64,000 nucleotides of DNA from Candidatus Woesearchaeota archaeon (GTDB taxonomy: Archaea; Nanobdellota; Nanobdellia; Woesearchaeales; JABMPP01). The stretch covers positions 59,350 through 123,349 of the forward strand of contig JAGVYD010000010.1 in the NCBI GenBank assembly GCA_018303405.1, written 5' to 3'. Position numbers and translations under genes: made by a program. Positions within the stretch are counted from its first letter, which is position 1, and every line of letters begins with the position of its first letter. Shown here one piece after another: positions 55,580 through 64,000 of the stretch. The notes beneath the pieces are model-generated. The model was not told the origin of the DNA. It made no database searches and saw only the letters and a program-made list of their open reading frames with translations.

Positions 55580-58576
55580 ATGTCAGTGTCAGCAAGAACA
55601 GGAACGAAATCAAGTCAAGCTGGTCCACTCCGCATTCTATGTCTGGCCATTATATCTTTTTTCCTGATTTCTGCAGCAATATCATTAACATCAGGCCCCG
55701 CGTACGCAGCCAGTGATTTTCAGGCAGTTGCACCTCAGGCAAGTATTCAGGCGTGCACATGCGTCTCAGCCAAGGCCCAGATATCAATCTATAACACTGG
55801 CAATTCTGCAGGAATATTCCAGCTCTATGCAACCGGTGACAATGCAGCGTGGTCAACCCTGGTTCCGGGCGTTGTCAGGCTTGATCCGGGCAAATCAGCC
55901 ACAATCAGCCATTACATAAATCCGCCATGCGGCCAGACCGGAACATACAATCTGGGCATTGTTATCCAGTCAGATTCCGGAGTCTCCAAACAAATAACGC
56001 AGAATGTCGTGCTCTCAAACTGCCAGAATCTCCAGGTATTGATTCTCAACTCATCCCAGGGTTCCTGCTCATGCACTGAGAGGAAATTCAATTTTATAGT
56101 CAAGAATTCAGGGCAGTATGTTGAGGCCTATGATGCGCGAATAATGCCTTCCAGCGATTCGCTGGCAGGCACGGCACTTGTTGATCCACAGGAAATCGTG
56201 CTAAACCCGGGCGAGGCAAAACTGGTTTCAGCCATTGTCAAGCCAGGCTGCTTCCAGTACGGGGAACTGGGCTACACTTTTGAGGTCCTTGCCAGGACGA
56301 GCAAGTATCTTGCGAAGGCGCCGATAAAATATGTCTCCAGCGAATGTTTTGACTATGAGCTAAATGGACCCACAGGGCAACCACTTTCATGCTTAAGAGT
56401 GGAATCCAGCATTCCGGTGGGCATCAGGAACATTGGCGAAGAATACAATTCATTTACAGCATGGCTCGCATTGCCTGAAGGCTCCGAGGATGGAATCCTC
56501 GGCTGGACTCACTTGGAGCATTATGATTTGTCCCTTGAACCGGGAGCCTCTGGCCAGTTCACAGTAAAAATTTTGCCGCCTGCAGATGCCGGCCAGGGCC
56601 TGCATGAGCTTTCTTTCCAGGCCCAGTCAGACAAGGGCCAGGTTTTAAAATCACAAAATCTGCTATTGAATGTCACAGAGTGCATGGGCGCCAAAATCAG
56701 CTTGTTTGCTGAAAAGCAGACTGTCTGCTGTGGGGTGAACAGCTTTGATTTTAACCTGCAAAATACAGGAACCCTTGATTCAGCAATAATACTTTCTGTG
56801 GACAGCTATGCATGGGCAGAGCCGAGGAAGATGAAATATTTCCTGGAGCCTGGCCAGGCTGAAGCCGGGCAGCTTGTAATCGATGTGCCCTGCTTTGAAA
56901 ATTCCTATGACCTCACGCTCAACGCAAAAACTGAGGGGCATGAAAGCATAGCAGACTCCGGCACCATCCGGCTGGATGTCAAAACCCCGGGCCAGTGCTT
57001 TGAGCTGCAGCCGGAATTGGAAAAAGTTAAAATTGAATATTCCAATTATTCCATTATTAATTTTACTGTTGCTAACATTGGCCTGAAGCCGTCGAGGTAC
57101 AGGGTCAGCCTTGTTGATGTGCCATACTGGGTCAGGCTTAACACCACCACAATCTCAGTCAATGATTCTGATATCGCAACATTTGTCCTGGAAGCATCCA
57201 TAAATGAAAGCGTGCATCCGGACAAATACAGGCTCGACATACGGTTTGATTCCACGAGCAGCAATGCAACTTATGTCCTTCCATTCTATATCACCGTAAA
57301 AAGAAAATACACTATTTTCCACGACGCTATAGTCTGGGCAGGCCAGTTTGTCCGCCAATATTCGGATTATTTTGTCATAATAGCAGCATTGATTGTAATC
57401 CTATGGGTGCTGAACAAGGCCTATTCGAGCTACAGGCAGAAAAAATTGGCGAAAATTATTCTTGAAAGCCAGGCCCAGCACATGCAGCAGCTTAGGCTTA
57501 GCCAGATGACCGCCCTTCAGAGGCGCAGGGAGCGAAAGCGCCTAAAGCTGGAAGCAAAGCAGGAGCGGCTTGCCGGAACTGAATCCAGAAAGCGCATGCT
57601 GCAATACATCCAGGTTGCAGGCATTATGCTTGTGATAGCAGTTTCCCTTCTTTTGTTTTTCACAAAATACAAGGAAACACAGCCCGAGAAATTCCAAAAC
57701 CAGACATTTGTCCAGGACATATTTGTCGTGGTCTCTGACCTGAAAGACTATGCCATAAAGCCTTTCATGCCTTTGGCTGCAAATGAAACAGAAACACCGT
57801 CAAGCGAACCAAGCCTTGAGGGCAAGGACCGGCCTGTCCTTGCAATAAACCGAACGCTCGAAATCAACATTTCCAAAGGCACGCCTCAAAATGACACATC
57901 TCCATCTCCAAAGGGCACATCTGAAAAAAATATATCTGAAGGCTTCGTGGATTCAGTAAGCTCCAATGCCCCAGCTGCTGCAAACATCACTATTGCAGAG
58001 CCTGAACCAATTGTGGAAAAGGACGAATCATTCACTTACCAGGTTATTTATATCGGGGAACAAAAGGAAATTGACCTTTCGCAATATTTTGTTGACCCTG
58101 ACAGCGGGGACAGGCTGCAATTCACTTTTTCTTCTTCATCAGGGCTTGATGTCAGGATGCAGGATAGCATTGTAGCCATCAGCGCATCTGCGACTGCCAG
58201 GCCCGGCTATGAAACAATTTTCTTCACAGCAACAGACTCAGAGGGCTTGTCTGTCACAAGCCCGGAAATAACAGTGGTTGTCCGGCCCGCAAGAGGCAGC
58301 GTACCGGCTGAAAGGCGTGCAGATGCAACGAACAGCCAGGATATGGATGCATCCATCCGTCCCATACAAAACGAATCATCAGATGAAAAGGCATCTCCAG
58401 ATTTTGTGTCTACTCTTTCAGGGCAGGAAGGCTATCTGAAACAGCGCTTTGCCCAGGAAAGCAAGAGGCAATTCTCATTGCTGCTTGTCGCCCTGGCGAT
58501 TATTGCATTAATTATCGCAATCCTGCACACTTCCTCTGGCGAAGGGAAAAAAGCAAGGGCTTCTGGGAAGAAATGA
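55580..58576 (+). CDS. large membrane protein with five Cys-bearing Ig-like domains and cytoplasmic coiled segment
   Basis: 998 residues. Signal helix ILCLAIISFFLISAAISL, then about five tandem Ig-like domains of about 115 residues, each with NTGN/NSGQ/NIGE/NTGT/NIGL strands; four begin with Cys pairs (ACTCVS, SCSCTE, SCLRVE, VCCGVN). A helix near 593-612 leads into a very basic coiled segment (LQRRRERKRLKLEAKQERL) and a second helix near 678-697; a cadherin-like domain (VDPDSGDRLQFTFSSSSGLD) and a last helix near 966-986 follow. GGAGGGGG lies directly before the ATG at 55580; a GTG at 55586 has better spacing. The function is unknown; a structural or sensing role is possible. Confidence 0.8.
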   Translation: MSVSARTGTKSSQAGPLRILCLAIISFFLISAAISLTSGPAYAASDFQAVAPQASIQACTCVSAKAQISIYNTGNSAGIFQLYATGDNAAWSTLVPGVVRLDPGKSATISHYINPPCGQTGTYNLGIVIQSDSGVSKQITQNVVLSNCQNLQVLILNSSQGSCSCTERKFNFIVKNSGQYVEAYDARIMPSSDSLAGTALVDPQEIVLNPGEAKLVSAIVKPGCFQYGELGYTFEVLARTSKYLAKAPIKYVSSECFDYELNGPTGQPLSCLRVESSIPVGIRNIGEEYNSFTAWLALPEGSEDGILGWTHLEHYDLSLEPGASGQFTVKILPPADAGQGLHELSFQAQSDKGQVLKSQNLLLNVTECMGAKISLFAEKQTVCCGVNSFDFNLQNTGTLDSAIILSVDSYAWAEPRKMKYFLEPGQAEAGQLVIDVPCFENSYDLTLNAKTEGHESIADSGTIRLDVKTPGQCFELQPELEKVKIEYSNYSIINFTVANIGLKPSRYRVSLVDVPYWVRLNTTTISVNDSDIATFVLEASINESVHPDKYRLDIRFDSTSSNATYVLPFYITVKRKYTIFHDAIVWAGQFVRQYSDYFVIIAALIVILWVLNKAYSSYRQKKLAKIILESQAQHMQQLRLSQMTALQRRRERKRLKLEAKQERLAGTESRKRMLQYIQVAGIMLVIAVSLLLFFTKYKETQPEKFQNQTFVQDIFVVVSDLKDYAIKPFMPLAANETETPSSEPSLEGKDRPVLAINRTLEINISKGTPQNDTSPSPKGTSEKNISEGFVDSVSSNAPAAANITIAEPEPIVEKDESFTYQVIYIGEQKEIDLSQYFVDPDSGDRLQFTFSSSSGLDVRMQDSIVAISASATARPGYETIFFTATDSEGLSVTSPEITVVVRPARGSVPAERRADATNSQDMDASIRPIQNESSDEKASPDFVSTLSGQEGYLKQRFAQESKRQFSLLLVALAIIALIIAILHTSSGEGKKARASGKK

Positions 58577-58684
58577 TTGCCTGGATTTTTCAGCAGCCAA
58601 TTTTGCGGATAAGTTTATGGGAAGAACCAGTTTGCAAGAAGACAGTTTAATCAGTTTATAAGAAAACAGTTCTTAAAAATAAAG

Positions 58685-58805
58685 TGGGGACGCTGCGATT
58701 TGAACGCAGAACATCTGGTATCACCATCATGTCATAATCATCGGCTTTCGCCTCATCGCTCCATGAACTGGAGCCAGGTATGATGCCAGGTTTCACCACG
58801 TCCCC
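58685..58805 (-). tRNA. tRNA-Trp (CCA) with a 48-nt intron
   Basis: Acceptor stem GGGGACG pairs with CGTCCCC, discriminator A, no encoded CCA. D-arm GTGA/TCAT with GG in the loop, anticodon stem CCTGG with CCAGA (one mismatch at 27/43), T-arm CTGCG TTCAAAT CGCAG. Anticodon CCA is at 58769-58771. The intron is 58720-58767, after position 37, the canonical archaeal site. It folds as TCATG/CATGA around GGC-GAAA-GCC and holds CGATGA and CGATGAT boxes, recalling the box C/D guide in the Trp intron of many Euryarchaeota, though 48 nt is short for that. A TATA box lies about 100 bp upstream. Confidence 0.93.
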
Positions 58806-58902
58806 ATTCTTCCCTTGGCCGCCTTGGCGCCTTTGCTTTTTCTTGCCGTGCCTTTTCTTGCCGGATGGCCAGTCGCCATTCACGAGATTAGAGAAATCTG
58901 CC

Positions 58903-58913
58903 CCATTTAAATC
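58903..58913 (-). promoter_or_regulatory. TATA box upstream of tRNA-Trp
   Basis: Minus-strand GATTTAAATGG, about 100 bp before the tRNA 5' end, implying a leader of about 75 nt, removed by RNase P. Confidence 0.5.
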
Positions 58914-58936
58914 TTTTGAATATTGCAACAACAATA

Positions 58937-58945
58937 TTTTTATAG
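58937..58945 (+). promoter_or_regulatory. TATA box of the VTT/DedA-like gene
   Basis: TTTTTATAG centred about 26 bp before ATG 58967, which excludes the TTG two codons upstream. Confidence 0.68.
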
Positions 58946-58966
58946 ATTTTCGACTGGATATTGAAT

Positions 58967-59779
58967 ATGAAGGCGCATAACTGGTTCATCCTGGGGCTTT
59001 GCATCCTTGCCGCAACCTTTTTCCACGCATTGTCCTCTCAATCATTTCAGGTTCTCCATTATGTTTTCATCGCGCTTGGGACTTTTTTTATTGTCGGGGC
59101 ATTCATTTCAGGCGGCGGAAGCATCAAGACAGGGGACGAAGCCCGGGACCCCAAGGAAATTGGAAGCAAAAGCATTTTCAAGATAAAGACCCTGGCCTAT
59201 GTCCTGCTTATCTGCATTGCCGGCGCGATGTACTTTTTTTTTGACCGCTTTATTATTGCATGGGCACAGACTGTGCCCTGGCTTTGGGCAGTGATCCAGC
59301 ATTTTTCAGAGCAAATGCAGGGCCATACTTTGCTCGGGCTTTTCTACGTTGCATTTATCGGGTCGATTTTCTTTACTCCCCTGCCGGTTGAAGTTGCGGT
59401 TGTTTACTACCTTGCCATAGGATACCCCATCCCCATGCTGCTGCTAATCCTGCTGTTGGGCGCTGTTTTAGGCGAAATTCTTAACTATTCTTTTGGCTTT
59501 GCGCTCGGCGGGCCAATTCTAAGATATTTTGTCGGCGAGAAATTCGGGATGTGGCAAAGGCGCATTGAAAAATTCGGGGGATTGGTGATTTTTCTGGTGA
59601 GTTTCCTGCCTCTTCCCCTTGGGCTAGTGGCAGTCTTGCTCGGCGGCTTGAAATACCCGATAAAGCGATTTCTTTTCTGGATGGGGCTTGGCCGCCTGTT
59701 TAGGTACTCAACTGTCATAGTTCTGCAGATTTATTTTTCAGCCCACATGCCTGCATGGCTTGGCAGCCTTACGGGCTAG
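58967..59779 (+). CDS. VTT-domain (DedA/SNARE-associated-like) membrane protein
   Basis: A 270-residue membrane protein with an N-terminal two-helix part, a linker, and a VTT domain: FTPLPVEVAVVYYLAIGYP, then GAVLGEILNYSFGFALGG, and the re-entrant helix FLPLPLGLVAVLLGGLKYP, where DedA proteins have the conserved G-x-x-x-G and proline. DedA/VTT proteins are linked to lipid-carrier (undecaprenyl phosphate) or phospholipid flipping. In a glycosylation region, recycling of a polyprenyl-phosphate carrier is an attractive but unproven role. The stop shares CTAG with the stop of the convergent DUF192 gene. Confidence 0.83.
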   Translation: MKAHNWFILGLCILAATFFHALSSQSFQVLHYVFIALGTFFIVGAFISGGGSIKTGDEARDPKEIGSKSIFKIKTLAYVLLICIAGAMYFFFDRFIIAWAQTVPWLWAVIQHFSEQMQGHTLLGLFYVAFIGSIFFTPLPVEVAVVYYLAIGYPIPMLLLILLLGAVLGEILNYSFGFALGGPILRYFVGEKFGMWQRRIEKFGGLVIFLVSFLPLPLGLVAVLLGGLKYPIKRFLFWMGLGRLFRYSTVIVLQIYFSAHMPAWLGSLTG

Positions 59780-60120
59780 AAAGACATCCTGTCCCCGATT
59801 TTGGTCCTGGATTTGCCTGCAAGGCCAGCTGCAACCTCTGCAACAAACTTTGCCTTTTTCCCGGATGAGTAGGCTGTGAACGGCCGAAAATTATTTTTCA
59901 GGTCAACAACCCTCTTATTCTTGTCCATGAAAATTACATCAATCGCATAAAATACGAAAAACATGTGGAGGGAAACCTGCCTTTCCCCGCCAAACTCAAA
60001 AATCAGCGCTGATTTTTCATTTTTGCAGGTGAACATTAGCCCCCTTGCCTGGCACCACCTTGATTTGCATACTGTGACTTCATCTGCAACAGCCCGTTTG
60101 GTTGTGATATTCTCAAGCAT
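59776..60120 (-). CDS. DUF192 family protein
   Basis: 114 residues with the DUF192 layout: VTVCKSRWCQARGLMFTCKN at the start (the family usually reads R..GL.f), the central VSLHMFFVFYAIDVIFMDKN, matching the conserved W/HMFFV..pLDVIFlD motif, and the end FVAEVAAGLAGKSRTKIGD. DUF192 proteins are small beta-barrels of unknown function, common in archaea. ATG 60120 is 26-28 bp from the TATA box at 60141-60151, which excludes an ATG 18 codons earlier. It overlaps the VTT gene by 4 bp at the shared stop. Confidence 0.9.
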   Translation of the reverse strand: MLENITTKRAVADEVTVCKSRWCQARGLMFTCKNEKSALIFEFGGERQVSLHMFFVFYAIDVIFMDKNKRVVDLKNNFRPFTAYSSGKKAKFVAEVAAGLAGKSRTKIGDRMSF

Positions 60121-60140
60121 GGGGATTGTATTTGGGAAAA

Positions 60141-60151
60141 GGTTTAAATAT
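60141..60151 (-). promoter_or_regulatory. TATA box of the DUF192 gene
   Basis: Minus-strand ATATTTAAACC centred about 26 bp before the ATG at 60120. Read on the plus strand it could also serve the surface protein at 60244 with a long leader. Confidence 0.68.
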
Positions 60152-60243
60152 CTAATGCATCTTTGTCCTGCCATAAACTGATCCGTAAACTAATCCGATT
60201 GATGGCTTAGTGATTGTGTTGGGCACGTCAAAAGGGGTGCATT

Positions 60244-62730
60244 GTGAAAAATAAAGCAATTCTGCCGACAGCAGCAATCCTGATAGCATTGTTATTGGCA
60301 TACCTTGCCATGTCAGACAGTGTCACATCCCCTTCAGTTTCTGGTGCCAACATTTCAGGCACCTACACATTTAACTGCACAATTGACAGCATAAACAATG
60401 CCACAAATGTAAGCTTCTACATGGTCAATTCCACTAATACAATGCCCTTGGGCGTAGACTACAATACAAGCCATTCTGAAGGCTCGCAGAATTTTTACAA
60501 CATTACTTACAATACCAACACGCTTGGGTCAGGCTCTTATACATTGTACTGCAATGCATCAAATGCTTCGCTTGCCACTGCTTCTGTTTCCAGGCCTGTC
60601 ACAGTTGACTATAATGCACCATCTGTCACAATCAATCTTCCAACAGCAAAACTGTACAACACAAGCACCCTAATCTTGAATGTCAGTGCATCGGACCTGG
60701 GCACCGGCGCGTATACAGTAACATACAGGTACAGGAACCTATCAAACGACATACTTAGCTCATTTGCAGGCATGACCAAGGACTCGTCCAACTACTGGAT
60801 ACTTGACTTTACATCAATTGCCTCAACACTGGATGACGGAAATTACAGCTTTGATTTCAATGCCACAGACTTTGTGGCATTGTCAGGCAACAGTTCAGTC
60901 TGGGGCATTGCCTTTGACAGGTCTATACCAAATGTTGATTATTCAAGCGCTTCATCTTCTGATGGCGCTAACCAGACATCTGCAGCGTTCAATGTGAATG
61001 TCACTGCCAATGACAGCAGCTCAATTGCCACTGTCACGCTCATCCTTGACGGCCTCTCCAATGCTTCCTTATCTGGCACAGGCGGGGTGTACAGTGTGAG
61101 AAAAACCCTGGCAACAGAGGGCACTTACACTTATTACGTCAGGGTAAATGACTCAGCAGGCAATGTCAATGTCACCGGCGCCAGGACAATAAGCTATGAC
61201 AACACTGCGCCTGTCATCAATATCTCAAATCCTGCAAATGCAAGCACTGTGGCAAACAGCTACTTCAATGTTTCTGTGAATGTCACTGAACTACTTCCCA
61301 ATTCAACTTTCTGCTCTTACAATGTCACAAATGCCGATACTGGCGCAACAGTGAGGGTCGGGTCGCTTGATGCCGCAGGTTATGCAAGCCTTTCAGGCAC
61401 AAGCAGGTTTTTCACAATAACACCTGCCTTCACCCAGCTTACCGACGGCAACCACACAATCAATGTTACCTGCAAGGACATGCTCGGCAAGCAGGCATCT
61501 GCCAAGAACTATGTGACAGTCGCAGATACAACAGGCCCAGTCATATCAAATGTCGATTCCAGCTCAACCTCAACTTCAGGCACAATTTCCTGGACAACAG
61601 ATGAGGATTCCACTTCAGAAGTAATCTGCGGGACAGTAACCAATCCAACTGCATCCTGCAAAAGCAGCGCAACCTATACCGACACACATAGCTTAACAGT
61701 CTCAGACCTGGACAGCGGAACAAAATATTATTATCTTGTCAAAAGCTGCGACTTGGCGGGAACATGCACTACATCAAGTCCAGCCGGGAATTTTACAACA
61801 GCTTCCATTGGCAGCAGTTCATCGAGCAGCTCAAGCAGCAGCTCAGGCGGCGGAGGCGGCGACACAACTGAAGCCTCATCTGTAACGCAAGTCTGGGATT
61901 CTGTTCCTCCGGGAGTGCTTATATCAAAGGCAATATCCAACACAAACATACCTGTTACAAAAGTGAGCTTCACCCTTGCCACATCTGCCTCAAATGCCGA
62001 GCTCAAGATTACCGGGCTCACTTCGAGGCCCGGCAGCGCAACAGAGCCGGAAACAACAGCATACAAATATTTTGAAATCACCAAGACAAACATTCCCGAT
62101 GTTTCTCTTGCCACAATTGAAATTGAGTTCACTGTAACCAGGAAATGGATTACAGACAATAATATAGATGAAGCAAAAATTGCCTTGCTCAGGTGGGTCA
62201 ACAGCGCATGGGCAAAGCTTGAGACAAAGGCTGTCAAATCCACAAGCACGGAAGTGACATTTAGCGCAAAGTCGCCTGGTTTCAGCTATTTTGCAATTTC
62301 TGGCGAGGCAGCAGCCACAACCGAAGATCTGCACGCGGATGCAGCTGCAGAAACCGATGATACGGCGCAAAATGCAAGCCAGGAAGATATCTATGAAACC
62401 TTGGGTGATGCACCTGCAGGAGATACAGCCACCGGAACAGGCCAGGAAGAAACAGCAGGTTCCGGCCAGGAGACAACAGATGGCTCAGCGTCTGGGAGTT
62501 CCAGGAAGGCGCTCACCTGGATTATTATTATTGCAGTGATTTTGGTTATTGCAGCAGCTCTTATATATTTTGTCTATGGCCGGCGGGGCAGCGGCGGATT
62601 TGGCCTTCAAATGGGCAAGGAATCAGAATCTCAATCCGCACATTCATTTTCATCTGATTCATCTGAACGTGACCATAAGGATGCTGGCAACAAAGAGCCA
62701 CCAGAACAGGAAAGGAAGTCCTATATCTAA
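60244..62730 (+). CDS. surface protein with Ig-like repeats, PGF-pre-PGF-like domain and C-terminal anchor
   Basis: 828 residues, GTG start (MKNKAILPTAAILIALLLAY) preceded by GGGGTG. After the signal helix come about five Ig-like repeats rich in N-x-S/T sequons (ANISGTYTFNCTIDSINNAT and similar), with repeated VDYNAP / YDNTAPVIN interdomain motifs. A Ser-run/Gly-run linker follows near residues 523-540. The next domain resembles PGF-pre-PGF: VSFTLATSASNAELKITGL, VTRKWITDNNIDEAKIALLR and SAKSPGFSYFAISGE. A Thr/Glu/Gly stalk, one helix (LTWIIIIAVILVIAAALIYF) and a charged tail end it. It is a probable surface-layer component and AglB substrate; no PGF-CTERM sorting motif is seen. Confidence 0.85.
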   Translation: MKNKAILPTAAILIALLLAYLAMSDSVTSPSVSGANISGTYTFNCTIDSINNATNVSFYMVNSTNTMPLGVDYNTSHSEGSQNFYNITYNTNTLGSGSYTLYCNASNASLATASVSRPVTVDYNAPSVTINLPTAKLYNTSTLILNVSASDLGTGAYTVTYRYRNLSNDILSSFAGMTKDSSNYWILDFTSIASTLDDGNYSFDFNATDFVALSGNSSVWGIAFDRSIPNVDYSSASSSDGANQTSAAFNVNVTANDSSSIATVTLILDGLSNASLSGTGGVYSVRKTLATEGTYTYYVRVNDSAGNVNVTGARTISYDNTAPVINISNPANASTVANSYFNVSVNVTELLPNSTFCSYNVTNADTGATVRVGSLDAAGYASLSGTSRFFTITPAFTQLTDGNHTINVTCKDMLGKQASAKNYVTVADTTGPVISNVDSSSTSTSGTISWTTDEDSTSEVICGTVTNPTASCKSSATYTDTHSLTVSDLDSGTKYYYLVKSCDLAGTCTTSSPAGNFTTASIGSSSSSSSSSSSGGGGGDTTEASSVTQVWDSVPPGVLISKAISNTNIPVTKVSFTLATSASNAELKITGLTSRPGSATEPETTAYKYFEITKTNIPDVSLATIEIEFTVTRKWITDNNIDEAKIALLRWVNSAWAKLETKAVKSTSTEVTFSAKSPGFSYFAISGEAAATTEDLHADAAAETDDTAQNASQEDIYETLGDAPAGDTATGTGQEETAGSGQETTDGSASGSSRKALTWIIIIAVILVIAAALIYFVYGRRGSGGFGLQMGKESESQSAHSFSSDSSERDHKDAGNKEPPEQERKSYI

Positions 62731-62854
62731 AAATCCTATCTAACAATGCACTCTGAACAATGCACCCTGCCAATATAGAATATATCCTGAAATATTCTTT
62801 TAATACCCTTATGCTGAAAATTTTGCTGTTAACTAACCTTGAGGTGTAACAAAA

Positions 62855-62868
62855 CCTTTATATATATG
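62855..62868 (+). promoter_or_regulatory. TATA box of the last surface protein gene
   Basis: CCTTTATATATATG, centred 29 bp before the ATG at 62891. Confidence 0.7.
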
Positions 62869-62890
62869 CCAAGTCTAAGACAGTGAATTG

Positions 62891-64000
62891 ATGTGGGGGA
62901 AGGCAAATTTGCTGAACAAAAGAGGAGCATTTAGGAAAAATAAAGCAGCCATCTTGGCTCTCGGGTCAACAGTCTTTCTAATTTTTATATACACTGTATT
63001 ATCTGCAAATACTTTTAACAACCCTACACCCTCCGACGGCGCAAACATAACAGGAACGGTGGTGCTGAATTGCACTTTTGACACTTCACCATTAAACATA
63101 ACAAACACATCCTTCATCTACCAAAACAGCAGCGATATAGCGATGATTACAAATTTTTCTAATGACTCAGGCTGGATTGATGGGAATTTCACATACAGCT
63201 GGGATACATCCACAATTGCTGATGGGCTTTACACCCTGATTTGCAATGCAACCAATTCAACGCCAGACCATGCAGCACTTTCTCTGACAAATGTCAGGGT
63301 GGACAATAATGCGCCAACCTTATCTTCCCTGGTTGCCCATGGCAAGGGCAACAACACTTTCCTAAACGGGAGCAGTTCCATTCTTAATGTCACTGCAACC
63401 GACGGCTCAGGCTCAAGTGTCACAAGCATTCTCTTCAATGTATCGTTTAACGGCGTCACCAACTTAAGCTACACTGGCGTTATCGCTACTGACCTGACAA
63501 CATGGGGAAGCCTGACTTTCGATGCCTCCAACTTGACGGACAATGCTTACAATCTCACAGCCATTGCAACTGACCATGTTGGGCTGGCAACAACATCGGG
63601 CTACATCACTTTCACAATTGATACCGTGACGCCGCAAATTTCTTACAACGCAAATGGAAATATTGCCGACAATACAAACCAGACATCAGCCACTCTCACT
63701 GTCAATGTGAGCATAACAGATTCAGGCTCAGCAGTGAACACAACTGTGCTGTGGCTTGACGGTTCGGCAAATGCTGCAACCTTTGAGCAGCTCGGAAATG
63801 ACTACAATACAACAGTAGTTTTATCAGAAGGAAGGCACACTTATTTTGTAAGGGTAAACGACACTGCCGGCAATTATAATATTACCTCAACAAGAACAGT
63901 AACATACGACAACACCGCCCCTTCCTTAACCTATGCAGCACAGGCAATAGCCAACGGCGCCAACCAGTCCACAAGCACTGTAACCTTTGCCTTCAACGTC
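62891..64000 (+). CDS. surface protein with Ig-like repeats, paralogue of 60244-62730, cut by window end
   Basis: The first 370 codons are open to the window end. MWGKANLLNKRGAFRKNKAA leads into a signal helix (ILALGSTVFLIFIYTVLSA), then Ig-like repeats closely matching the previous gene: ITGTVVLNCTFDTSPLNITN, the interdomain VDNNAPTLSSL, and TVTYDNTAPSLTYAAQAIAN. N-x-S/T sequons are dense. The start is supported by a TATA box 29 bp upstream; no Shine-Dalgarno precedes it. The C-terminal linker and anchor are outside the window. Confidence 0.85.
   Translation, partial: MWGKANLLNKRGAFRKNKAAILALGSTVFLIFIYTVLSANTFNNPTPSDGANITGTVVLNCTFDTSPLNITNTSFIYQNSSDIAMITNFSNDSGWIDGNFTYSWDTSTIADGLYTLICNATNSTPDHAALSLTNVRVDNNAPTLSSLVAHGKGNNTFLNGSSSILNVTATDGSGSSVTSILFNVSFNGVTNLSYTGVIATDLTTWGSLTFDASNLTDNAYNLTAIATDHVGLATTSGYITFTIDTVTPQISYNANGNIADNTNQTSATLTVNVSITDSGSAVNTTVLWLDGSANAATFEQLGNDYNTTVVLSEGRHTYFVRVNDTAGNYNITSTRTVTYDNTAPSLTYAAQAIANGANQSTSTVTFAFNV

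Noticed and set aside
58656..58934. A 92-codon minus-strand frame with a basic N-terminal part, running through the tRNA-Trp gene.
   Set aside because: Its last two thirds are the tRNA and its intron; it has no ribosome-binding site, and its TATA box better serves the tRNA.
60244..62730. PGF-CTERM sorting signal for archaeosortase.
   Set aside because: The PGF-pre-PGF-like domain is present, but the C-terminus has a plain helix and a long charged tail without a PGF motif, and no archaeosortase is in the window.
1..64000. Bacterial origin of the window, suggested by heptose and wbp genes.
   Set aside because: TATA-box promoters with leaderless spacing, AglB, DUF2304/GT2 pairs, the lipid-type reductase and the tRNA-Trp intron at 37/38 are archaeal features spread across the whole window.

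Overview
The window reads as archaeal chromosome, most likely from an uncultivated DPANN-type lineage (Woesearchaeota/Pacearchaeota-like; the phylum is my guess). The support is: TATA boxes centred 25-29 bp before many start codons (leaderless transcription) mixed with GGAGG/GGTGA leaders; an AglB oligosaccharyltransferase; dolichol-phosphate-sugar-synthase-type GT2 enzymes; a geranylgeranyl-reductase-family flavoprotein; a tRNA-Trp(CCA) with an intron at the archaeal 37/38 position; and surface proteins with Ser-run/Gly-run linkers and a PGF-pre-PGF-like domain.

Almost everything serves surface glycosylation. 1-3.9 kb: aminotransferase (cut by the window edge), cupin, C-methyltransferase and GDP-mannose 4,6-dehydratase, a 6-deoxyhexose module. 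5.7-10.9 kb: a complete wbpD-E-B-A-I-like operon predicted to make UDP-2,3-diacetamido-mannuronic acid. 10.9-19.1 kb: GT4, GT2, GT-C, SDR and methyltransferase genes. 19.2-22.2 kb: an AT-rich island with a frameshifted RDD/Ig-like surface protein. 22.2-31.3 kb: a regulator made of a ribbon-helix-helix (RHH) domain fused to a degenerate nucleotidyltransferase, divergent from an aminotransferase/heptosyltransferase/SDR/GT-C operon, facing a second GT-C operon. 31.7-37.3 kb: GT-C, a UDP-GlcNAc-epimerase-like enzyme, GT2 and methyltransferase. 37.3-41.0 kb: a split ADP-heptose operon (gmhA, heptose kinase, gmhB, heptose adenylyltransferase) divergent from a second RHH-nucleotidyltransferase fusion. 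41-50.4 kb: a large propeller surface protein, a second GT9, DUF2304+GT2 and aglB. 50.9-52.6 kb: a small accessory cassette ending in a Bro-N gene. 52.6-64 kb: a lipid-type reductase, a run of large Ig-like surface proteins, tRNA-Trp, a VTT/DedA-like protein and a DUF192 protein.

Inferred logic: sugar nucleotides (deoxyhexose, diacetamido-uronate, heptose) are made here, GT2/GT4/GT9 enzymes assemble lipid-linked glycans, GT-C enzymes extend them from lipid-phosphate sugars outside the membrane, AglB transfers them to N-x-S/T sites, and likely acceptors (sequon-rich surface proteins) are encoded alongside.

The strongest candidate for something new is the pair of RHH plus degenerate nucleotidyltransferase proteins. 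Each is divergent from a heptose-related operon, and each has repeated AGTA(T/G)GA-type half-sites in the shared promoter region. Also notable are a three-copy MITE family placed just upstream of glycosyltransferase TATA boxes, a T7 frameshift inside a conserved repeat, and two matched small membrane partners of GT-C enzymes with non-ATG starts.
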